Part shown: positions 48,464-55,760 of the stretch, one piece after another
Layout of the letters: each line of letters starts with the position of its first letter
Position numbering within the stretch: position 1 is the stretch's first letter
From: Saprospiraceae bacterium
GTDB taxonomy: Bacteria > Bacteroidota > Bacteroidia > Chitinophagales > Saprospiraceae
Assembly: GCA_022448945.1 (NCBI GenBank)
Contig: JAKVCV010000011.1
Coordinates: forward strand, 62,001 to 126,000
Direction of reading: 5' to 3'
DNA: 64,000 nt
Notes under the pieces: generated by a model
Told to the model about the DNA's origin: nothing
The model's input: only the letters and a program-made list of their open reading frames with translations
Databases searched by the model: none
Position numbers and translations under genes: made by a program

Positions 48464-51328
48464 TTAATTAATTTTAAGAATGGTATTTACAGATACATTA
48501 ACTCCATGAACAAGTTTATAAAAATAAACTCCATTGGGTGCCCTGCTCTGGCCTATATTCCCATCCCATTTAACGCTATATTCTCCTGCCGTTTGAAATT
48601 GGCTTACAAGGGTCTTTAAAAGTGTCCCTTTGATATCATAAATATAAACACTTAAATCACCATCTGCAGGTAATATGTAGGAAATAGTTACTTCTTTATT
48701 AAATGGAATTGGAGAAGCATTTGAAATAATTGTATTTTCTGGTCCTGTTAACTTTTTGTTTACATCAACAGTCAAATCTGGAGTATTCAATTTTACATTT
48801 GTATAAATATGAAAATCACCTGGTCCCAAAGGAATAGGGCTGTTTACATCTACAACATTAATAGTATCCCCAGAAAGGTAGTCAAACCAATAGCCAGTTT
48901 GTTGAAATCCTGGCATCATTGTATTTAATGAATCTACACCAAAATTACCTATAACAGTAACATTCATAGAAGGATCTGTAACCCAAAGACGTTTACCATC
49001 GCCTCCTACATCCATATCATAGTTTGCAGAACGAAATGCAATGTTTTCAGTTTTCAATTTAATTAAGGCCGCAAATGTTTTATATAGATGAAGACGATTG
49101 GCATCCTGAAGATAATTCCACCTCAAAGGTTTTTCTTTTGTTCTGCCATTAAAATTAATAGAGAAATCATATCCAATCTCCCCAAATTGCCATAGCATTT
49201 TCGGTCCAGGCACTGTATAAAAGAAAGCCGCACAAGCTTCTATTCTCTTTAGAGCTGTAGGCACTTCACGTATATTATAAATAGTATCTCCAATAATGTC
49301 AATATTAAAATTACCATATTCAGCACATTCATACATTATTCTTTCTTCATCATGCGACTCCATATAACCAACAAGATGTTGATACGGCCAACCTCTATGT
49401 TTCGAAGAAACATGCCAGCTAAAATCAGAACCACTTGAATAGCCAATTGCAGACTGTTTATATTGTGAATTAGCATTTCCCCATAACATAAACCCATGAT
49501 TAGATAATTCTAACTCCTCAGAATTATCAGCAAAGTGCTCTAAAATCATATAACAATCACTATCAAAGGTTCTCACCTGATCAAAAATTCTTTTAAGCCA
49601 ATAAACCCTATCACTATCGTAATTAGACCATAAGCCCAAATTAGATGGATAACTATATACTTGTGTAAATCCTTTAGACAAATCAAACCGAAATCCGTCA
49701 ACTTTATATTCTGAAAGCCAATAGTGTAAGCATCTATCAACAAAGTACTGAGTTTCAATTGTTGAATGGTCAAAATCGCTATTAAATCCAAAGGGATGAG
49801 GTATATAAGAATTAAACCAAGGGTTATCATTTGTAGGTTTTCCCGAGTTCTTATCCATATATAGTCTTGCCATAGTATTCTGACTAAATGCATGGTTAAA
49901 TACAACATCTAATATGACTGCTATTCCACGTGTATGACATTCATCAATAAATCTTTTTAAGTCTCCTTTAGGTCCATAAAACTTATCAGGTGCGAAATAA
50001 AAAGCGGGGGAATACCCCCAACTCTTATTATCATCAAACTCATTTATAGGCATTAATTCAATGGCATTAATTCCTAAGTTTTGAAGATAATCAAGCGTAT
50101 CAATTAACGTAGTGTAATCATGTCTCAAAACAAAATCTCTAATCAACAATTCATAGATAACCAAATCCTGGTTAGCAGGCCTTACAAAAGAAGTGTTTTG
50201 CCATGAAAATGGAGTTTGTGCAGGTTGAAAAACAGAAACCATCCCATGTGTTTTTCCAGTAGGATAACTGATTAAACCTGGATAAGTAAAGAAAAAAATA
50301 TTGACATCATTAAATTCATCTAAATACTTATCGGCCCAAGGGTCAGCAATTACAACATCTTGATCGACAACATATTGAAAACGATATTCCTGGCCAGGAT
50401 TAAGACCTGTTAACTCAATCCAAAATGCTGTTCCATCAGTAGTTTGTTTCATCCGATATGAAGGATCAATTTTCCAATCATTAAAATCTCCTATTACATT
50501 AACAAAAGATTTATTAGGAGCATACAACTGCAATAAAACAGTAGAGTCATTTACATAATTAATACCATTCATTGAAGCAAACGGCGGGTCTTGAATTACA
50601 GTAGGTTCATCAACAATATAATAAATCGAATCCGTTATTATAGAACTCCCATCATTTGCCTCAAGTTTTAGCCAATGGATTCCAGGGTTATTTGCAACAA
50701 CAGAAGAAATCAGATTTGTATTTGAGCTATTCTGTAAAATTAATTGACCATCATGATAAAATTTTATCTGAGAATTAATGTTAGCTAATATTTCGATATT
50801 AACTGTATCATTTAAATCAACTCTATATGCATTAGTTAAAGGTTCAAAAAAGAAAGCATCAAATGAATTGCTTTTAAATACAGGAATAAAAATATCTGAA
50901 TTGTCGGTATTTTTCCCAGCAAGAGAACCATCTTGATTCCTAAAAACAAAAGCTATAGCATTATAATCAATTTGAGAGTTATAACCATAAAAAGTTGAAG
51001 GCTTAATTTTTATTTTATGTAAACCTCCTCCAATATTTTGCATTGTAACAATTGTATCATTTATAACCAAATCAGGATCTCCTGTAGGCCAAGGATTAAT
51101 TCGATGCTTCCAATCAGCATTAGATAAACTATTTTCAGATATCAAGCCAGTATGCATATATACTGTATTTACACCTGCTAAAGCACCATTCCCCGCAGCA
51201 GCATTAAAAACAATTTCTAATGAATCTTGCATTATAGGATAAGCAGGGGTATAAGTAACTACCTGAGCAATTAAGTTAGTTATTAAAGATAGACTTAAAA
51301 TGAGGATAAATATGAATTTATGAAACAT
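48464..51328 (-). CDS. T9SS-secreted multidomain GH13 alpha-amylase
   Basis: A 954-residue secreted amylase. Signal peptide: 1-21. Residues about 50-150 form a domain (VYMHTG...FVFRNQDGSLAG) shared with the small protein encoded upstream. A CBM48-like module follows at about 263-350 (FVNVIGDFNDWKI). The GH13 barrel has nucleophile Asp549 (GFRFDLSKG), acid/base Glu597 (MILEHFAD) and Asp660 (MESHDEER). The C-terminal domain is a T9SS sorting domain of the FlgD-like type (SPIPFNKEVTISY, APNGVYFYKLVHG). It probably is the surface-exposed enzyme that first cuts starch, taking the place of SusG. Confidence 0.94.
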   Translation of the reverse strand: MFHKFIFILILSLSLITNLIAQVVTYTPAYPIMQDSLEIVFNAAAGNGALAGVNTVYMHTGLISENSLSNADWKHRINPWPTGDPDLVINDTIVTMQNIGGGLHKIKIKPSTFYGYNSQIDYNAIAFVFRNQDGSLAGKNTDNSDIFIPVFKSNSFDAFFFEPLTNAYRVDLNDTVNIEILANINSQIKFYHDGQLILQNSSNTNLISSVVANNPGIHWLKLEANDGSSIITDSIYYIVDEPTVIQDPPFASMNGINYVNDSTVLLQLYAPNKSFVNVIGDFNDWKIDPSYRMKQTTDGTAFWIELTGLNPGQEYRFQYVVDQDVVIADPWADKYLDEFNDVNIFFFTYPGLISYPTGKTHGMVSVFQPAQTPFSWQNTSFVRPANQDLVIYELLIRDFVLRHDYTTLIDTLDYLQNLGINAIELMPINEFDDNKSWGYSPAFYFAPDKFYGPKGDLKRFIDECHTRGIAVILDVVFNHAFSQNTMARLYMDKNSGKPTNDNPWFNSYIPHPFGFNSDFDHSTIETQYFVDRCLHYWLSEYKVDGFRFDLSKGFTQVYSYPSNLGLWSNYDSDRVYWLKRIFDQVRTFDSDCYMILEHFADNSEELELSNHGFMLWGNANSQYKQSAIGYSSGSDFSWHVSSKHRGWPYQHLVGYMESHDEERIMYECAEYGNFNIDIIGDTIYNIREVPTALKRIEACAAFFYTVPGPKMLWQFGEIGYDFSINFNGRTKEKPLRWNYLQDANRLHLYKTFAALIKLKTENIAFRSANYDMDVGGDGKRLWVTDPSMNVTVIGNFGVDSLNTMMPGFQQTGYWFDYLSGDTINVVDVNSPIPLGPGDFHIYTNVKLNTPDLTVDVNKKLTGPENTIISNASPIPFNKEVTISYILPADGDLSVYIYDIKGTLLKTLVSQFQTAGEYSVKWDGNIGQSRAPNGVYFYKLVHGVNVSVNTILKIN

Positions 51329-51340
51329 CTTGCCAAACTT

Positions 51341-52234
51341 TTATTGTTTTATAATTACTTCGAATTTCGAAGATTTCCCATTACTAATTATAGCATAGTA
51401 TGCTCCTTGTTGAACTTCACTTCCCAAATCAGACTTGCCATCCCATAATATTGTATACACTCCAGAATCCATATCACCATAATATAAAGTTCTAATCTTT
51501 TGACCAAGTGTATTATAGATTGAGAAGTCTACACCCTTGGCAGTTTTGGGCACATGATAAGTAAATTTAATTTGGTTAGTAAAAGGATTAGGATAAGCAG
51601 TTTCAAATGAAACATTTACAACTTCTCTTACAGACGTAGGATTTAAACTATTATTGACACTAAAAACCGTATCAGGAAGTGTAAACCCTGGTAATCCAAC
51701 ATCAACATTTGTGTTTCCTTGATGTAAATTAAAAACAAAAAAATCTGTGCATCCACCGGTTATACCTCCAATAGTTCCATCTTCATTTCTAAAAACAAAT
51801 CCCATTGAGTATGCACTTGCTCCCATAGGCTTGGGTGTAGAGGCACCTGCTGACCCTTGACCAGTTTGACTAATTGTAGCAGGGTTGCTATAGAAAGTGT
51901 CTACATCAATATAGATATCCCAAATACTATCAAGCTGTTCAGTCATTAGGCCAAAACCATTATCTTGGCCCCAATCTCCAACAACATGTTCCCAGACGTA
52001 TGTTGGATCCTGACAATCCATGGAATCAGGAACATTGGGTGTTGTTGCAGAACAAACTCCAGAATGAATATACATTTTGTAGTTTGCAGTATTAGGCTCT
52101 AAAACACAACCGGTAATATTAGCAGCATCATTCTTATGGTTTTTAAGATCCAACGATATGTGTATAACTTGTGCAAAGTTTTGGGTGGTGCATAATAAAC
52201 AAATAACAATGATAATTAGGAAAATTTTACTCAT
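51341..52234 (-). CDS. Small T9SS-secreted protein sharing the amylase N-terminal domain
   Basis: A 297-residue secreted protein. Signal peptide: 1-22. Residues about 50-170 match residues 50-150 of the downstream amylase: MYIHSG against MYMHTG, DVDTFYSNP against KPSTFYGYN, and GFVFRNEDGTIGG against AFVFRNQDGSLAG. The C-terminal part is a T9SS sorting domain (AYPNPFTNQIKFTYHVP, QQGAYYAIISNGKSSKFEVIIKQ). In effect it is the amylase without its catalytic core. It is the first gene of the minus-strand series, 12 bases before the amylase, where SusE/SusF-type starch-binding proteins would be expected. A starch-binding role is an inference. Confidence 0.85.
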   Translation of the reverse strand: MSKIFLIIIVICLLCTTQNFAQVIHISLDLKNHKNDAANITGCVLEPNTANYKMYIHSGVCSATTPNVPDSMDCQDPTYVWEHVVGDWGQDNGFGLMTEQLDSIWDIYIDVDTFYSNPATISQTGQGSAGASTPKPMGASAYSMGFVFRNEDGTIGGITGGCTDFFVFNLHQGNTNVDVGLPGFTLPDTVFSVNNSLNPTSVREVVNVSFETAYPNPFTNQIKFTYHVPKTAKGVDFSIYNTLGQKIRTLYYGDMDSGVYTILWDGKSDLGSEVQQGAYYAIISNGKSSKFEVIIKQ

Positions 52235-52308
52235 GATTTACTGATTTTAACTTCAAAAAAACAAAGAATTAGCTGTTATCCCAATATAACATAAAAGCGT
52301 AATTATAG

Positions 52309-52330
52309 GTGTATATTTGACACTAAGTTA
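52309..52330. promoter_or_regulatory. Operator-like element between the amylase series and its regulator
   Basis: This element matches the one upstream of susC (36318-36339) at 17 of 22 positions. The inverted repeat is GTGTAT-ATT-TGACAC (52309-52323), followed by TAAG. TATATTTG at 52312-52319 inside it fits a plus-strand -7 promoter box for the regulator gene. It lies 75 bases upstream of the first gene of the minus-strand series, so one bound protein could control both directions. Confidence 0.6.
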
Positions 52331-52458
52331 CGTGTTTTATCTTTAATATGAAATTTATTCTAGTCTTTTTGACAAATCAACTTGTTTGCCTTTTAGCAAC
52401 AAAATAGAAATCCTATCAATACATTCAAATTCCTAATAAAAAACCATATATTAGCTTC

Positions 52459-52477
52459 GTGTTACCATAACACTAAG
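52459..52477. promoter_or_regulatory. Second operator-like palindrome next to the regulator start
   Basis: GTGTTA-CCA-TAACAC (52459-52473) is a perfect inverted repeat with a three-base spacer, followed by TAAG as in the element at 52309. It lies 15 bases before the regulator ATG, a position suited to autorepression. Confidence 0.55.
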
Positions 52478-52492
52478 AATAAAACAAGGCCA

Positions 52493-53236
52493 ATGATTAA
52501 AAAAAAACAACAATTAAACCCTTATATATCGGTGGACTGTGTAATATTCGGCTTTGATTCTGACCGACTAAAAGTATTACTTATTGAGCGAGAAGATCAT
52601 TCTCTAAACACTGAGTCGACACTTGCACTCCCAGGGGATTTGATAAATAATGAAGAAAACCTAAATGAATCAGCAAACAGAGTGCTTAAAGAACTAACAG
52701 GCCTTAAAAATATATACCTTAAACAAATAGGAGCCTTTGGAGATTTAAATAGAATTTCAAAAAAAGATGATAAAGCATGGCTGCAAACCGTACGTACAAA
52801 TCCAGAAGCAAGAGTTATAACCATTGCATATTATTCGCTTGTTAAAATTTCTGACTCCAATCCCAAGGCATCTTCTTTTGCGACTTCAGCCAAATGGTAT
52901 AATGTCGAGGAAATAAAAGCACTTGCTTTTGATCATTATGATATACTTAGAGCTGCTCTTAGTCAATTGAGAAATGAAATAATACATCAACCAGTTGGAT
53001 TTAATTTAATGCCTAAAATGTTTACATTAGGCCAGCTTCAAAAAATGTACGAGGCCATTTTGAACAAAAAACTAGATAAAAGAAATTTTAGACGAAAAAT
53101 ACTAAAGCTTAACATACTAGACGCAACTCAAGAAAAAGAAACAGGTGTCTCTCACAAACCTGCACAATATTTTGTTTTCAACAAAAAAAATTATAATTCA
53201 CTAGCAGACACAGGATTTAATAACTTTGGTTTTTAA
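52493..53236 (+). CDS. Nudix-derived transcriptional regulator (NrtR family)
   Basis: A 247-residue NrtR-type regulator: an N-terminal Nudix fold (about 10-150) and a C-terminal winged helix (about 165-235, with MPKMFTLGQLQKMYEAIL and KRNFRRKILKLNIL). The Nudix box is degenerate: the first glycine is Asp49 in LPGDL and the metal-binding REUxEE core reads RVLKEL (63-68), so it should not hydrolyse nucleotides. Sugar-responsive members of this family with lost Nudix activity are known in Bacteroides (AraR). It is divergent from the amylase series and flanked by two operator-like palindromes, so it is the likely local regulator. Confidence 0.88.
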   Translation: MIKKKQQLNPYISVDCVIFGFDSDRLKVLLIEREDHSLNTESTLALPGDLINNEENLNESANRVLKELTGLKNIYLKQIGAFGDLNRISKKDDKAWLQTVRTNPEARVITIAYYSLVKISDSNPKASSFATSAKWYNVEEIKALAFDHYDILRAALSQLRNEIIHQPVGFNLMPKMFTLGQLQKMYEAILNKKLDKRNFRRKILKLNILDATQEKETGVSHKPAQYFVFNKKNYNSLADTGFNNFGF

Positions 53237-53342
53237 TAATTGCTCTACTTAACTTGACATTTAAAAAATAGATTGGGCAAATTAATTTTCCATCCAATAG
53301 CAATAAAAATTCATTATTTTTTTTAGAATTAAATATTTTTTA

Positions 53343-53350
53343 TACTTTTG
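53343..53350 (+). promoter_or_regulatory. -7 element for the tetR-hydrolase pair
   Basis: TACTTTTG fits TAnnTTTG, 14 bases before the ATG at 53365. The leader would be very short, so translation may start at the second ATG (53374). Confidence 0.45.
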
Positions 53351-53364
53351 AACAAATTATTAAA

Positions 53365-53958
53365 ATGTTCAAAATGGGAGATCCGAAAGATAATATTCTA
53401 AAAAAGGCTCAAGAACTGTTCCAGCGATTTGGCTACAATAAAACAACATTAACAGATATAGCCCAATCTGTTGGTAAAGTAAAAACTGCAATATATTACT
53501 ACTTCAGCGGCAAAGAAGAAATCTTTGCGCAACTCGTTAAAATTGAAGCAGAACAATTCCTTTCTAAACTCATGAACGCAGTTAAAAAGGAAAATTCTGC
53601 TATAGACCAACTAGAATGTTACGTAAGAACACGAATTGAATTAATGGAAAAAATAGCCACCAGATATAAATTCCTTAAAGGTGAGTTGTTCCAATTGCTT
53701 CCATTAGTTGAAACCAACAGAGCTGAAATCGATCTTCAAGAAATCGATTTTGTTACAAAAATATTTGAAACTGGAATTGAACAAAATGAATTTCATTCGG
53801 ACAATCCTGCATTTACTGCAAAATTACTAATGTATAATTTAAAAAGCTTAGAAATACAAATGTACGTTACAGACCAACTCCCTGTAAACGAAGACAACAA
53901 AAATGAATTTATCCACTACCTCCTATATGGAGCAATCACTAAAATACCAATTTTATGA
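53365..53958 (+). CDS. TetR family transcriptional regulator
   Basis: A 197-residue TetR-type repressor. The N-terminal helix-turn-helix is clear: KAQELFQRFGYNKTTLTDIA then VGKVKTAIYYYFSGKEEIFAQL (about residues 12-55). The rest is an all-helical ligand-binding domain with no recognised ligand. A second in-frame ATG lies three codons in. The stop codon overlaps the start of the hydrolase gene by four bases (ATGA), so the two are co-translated and the regulator probably controls the hydrolase. Confidence 0.92.
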   Translation: MFKMGDPKDNILKKAQELFQRFGYNKTTLTDIAQSVGKVKTAIYYYFSGKEEIFAQLVKIEAEQFLSKLMNAVKKENSAIDQLECYVRTRIELMEKIATRYKFLKGELFQLLPLVETNRAEIDLQEIDFVTKIFETGIEQNEFHSDNPAFTAKLLMYNLKSLEIQMYVTDQLPVNEDNKNEFIHYLLYGAITKIPIL

Positions 53959-55703
53959 AAAACTCAATACTCACAATTCTTTTATTACTCCCAACTATAA
54001 TATTATTATCTCAAACTCACAGTGTGGGCCATACAACCGTAACATTTAACGACCCTAACAGAACTGGTGGTTTTGGCTCTGGCGCAGGTTCTGGACGTCA
54101 AATCCAAACTGAAATATATTATCCTGCAACTTCTAATGGAACAAATACTAATCCTTCGAGTGGAACTTTCCCCGTAATTGTATTCGGTCATGGGTTTGTA
54201 ATGGCTTGGGATGCCTATCAAAACATTTGGGAAACACTTGTCCCCTTAGGCTACATTATGGTATTCCCAAGGACGGAAGGCGGTCTTTCTCCAAGCCATG
54301 AGGAATATGGCAAAGACCTTGCGCTATGTGTTACTGAAACACAAAATCTCAATACCAATAGTAGCTCAATTCTATACAATCACATCACTAACAAAAGTGC
54401 GATAATGGGCCATTCAATGGGGGGTGGATCTACCATTCTTGCAGCAAAAAACAATACTACGATTGAAACAATAATTGGTCTTGCGCCTGCTGAAACAACG
54501 CCTTCTGCAATTACAGCTGCCTCACAAGTAACTGTCCCTGCACTTATTTTATCTGGCAGTTCTGATGGTGTAACACCTCCGAGTAGCCACCACCTTCCTA
54601 TTTATAATAGCCTTAGCAGTAATTGTAAAAATTATATTAGTATCACAGGCGGAGCACATTGTTATTATGCCAATACAAACTTCTACTGTGACTTTGGCGA
54701 AAGTACATCATCTAGTGGCATCAGCATTACCAGAACAGAACAACAGCTTACGATGTTTAATTATATAACACCTTGGTTAAATTTTAAATTAAAAGACGAT
54801 TGTGCATCATACAATATATTTAAAACATCATTATCTGTAGATTCAACTATAAATTACCAAGAGACATGCACACAAAATTTGCCTTCTCCGACTTTATCCC
54901 CAACAGGTTCCATAGAACTTTGCGAAGGAACATCGATTCAAATTAATGCTTCTTCATCGCTAAACTGGTCTAATGGTAGCACTGGAGCCCAAATCACAAT
55001 CAATGTGCCGGGATATTATTTTGGAGTAGATAATAATTGTCAAAACTCTGACACTATAAATGTAATTTTAAACACCAAAGATACAACCACTCAAACAATC
55101 ACTATCTGCGAAGGCGAGGTGTATTCTATAGCTAATAACAATTACTCAATGGCTGGAAATTATACAGACATACTAACCAATAGCAACAATTGTGATTCGA
55201 TTATATTCACTCAAATAATTGTTGACTCAATTGATAATTCTACTTTTAATTCTTCACCTGCAACACTAACATCCAGCCAACAAGGAGCATCATACCAGTG
55301 GCTTGATTGCGACAATAACTACGCTATAATTACAGGAGAAACAAACCAATCTTTTTCTCCCAACCAAAACGGCAATTACGCTGTTGAAGTAATCGTTAAC
55401 AATTGCAAAGACACCTCATCATGCACATCTTTTGCAATCACAACCCAAAACAGTATCAAACAACTTGCTAATAATATCAACATATACCCAAACCCATCTA
55501 GGGGAGCCTTTACTGTTGATTTAGGTCGAAATTTAAATTGTATCACATGGACCATTAAAGATGTTTTAGGCAAAATCGTATTCTATGATTATAGTCCCCA
55601 AGAAAAAAGAAAAAACATCACTTTTGATGGGCCTAGCGGAGTCTATATTCTATCAATAAATGCACCAGAAGACCAAGTTTCTTTGAAAATATGGAAACAG
55701 TAA
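53955..55703 (+). CDS. T9SS-secreted alpha/beta hydrolase, polyesterase/PETase-like
   Basis: A 582-residue secreted serine hydrolase. Signal peptide: 1-20. The catalytic domain (about 22-275) has nucleophile Ser154 in MGHSMGGGS, Asp204 in LSGSSDGVTPP and His235 in TGGAHCYY. The stretch from the nucleophile to the histidine follows the order and spacing of cutinase-like polyesterases such as PETase, including LPIYNSLSS and TGGAH for LPIYDSMSR and NGGSH. The substrate-clamp tryptophan position reads Ala (LAPAET). A linker of Ig-like segments (about 300-490) precedes a T9SS sorting domain (IYPNPSRGAFTVDLG, VYILSINAPEDQVSLKIWKQ). Natural substrate unknown; an ester or polyester is likely. Confidence 0.85.
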   Translation: MKNSILTILLLLPTIILLSQTHSVGHTTVTFNDPNRTGGFGSGAGSGRQIQTEIYYPATSNGTNTNPSSGTFPVIVFGHGFVMAWDAYQNIWETLVPLGYIMVFPRTEGGLSPSHEEYGKDLALCVTETQNLNTNSSSILYNHITNKSAIMGHSMGGGSTILAAKNNTTIETIIGLAPAETTPSAITAASQVTVPALILSGSSDGVTPPSSHHLPIYNSLSSNCKNYISITGGAHCYYANTNFYCDFGESTSSSGISITRTEQQLTMFNYITPWLNFKLKDDCASYNIFKTSLSVDSTINYQETCTQNLPSPTLSPTGSIELCEGTSIQINASSSLNWSNGSTGAQITINVPGYYFGVDNNCQNSDTINVILNTKDTTTQTITICEGEVYSIANNNYSMAGNYTDILTNSNNCDSIIFTQIIVDSIDNSTFNSSPATLTSSQQGASYQWLDCDNNYAIITGETNQSFSPNQNGNYAVEVIVNNCKDTSSCTSFAITTQNSIKQLANNINIYPNPSRGAFTVDLGRNLNCITWTIKDVLGKIVFYDYSPQEKRKNITFDGPSGVYILSINAPEDQVSLKIWKQ

Positions 55704-55760
55704 ATATTTAAAAATTCTTATTTGTTTTTTTGTTCTAAACACCCTTTAAAACCCCAAAAA

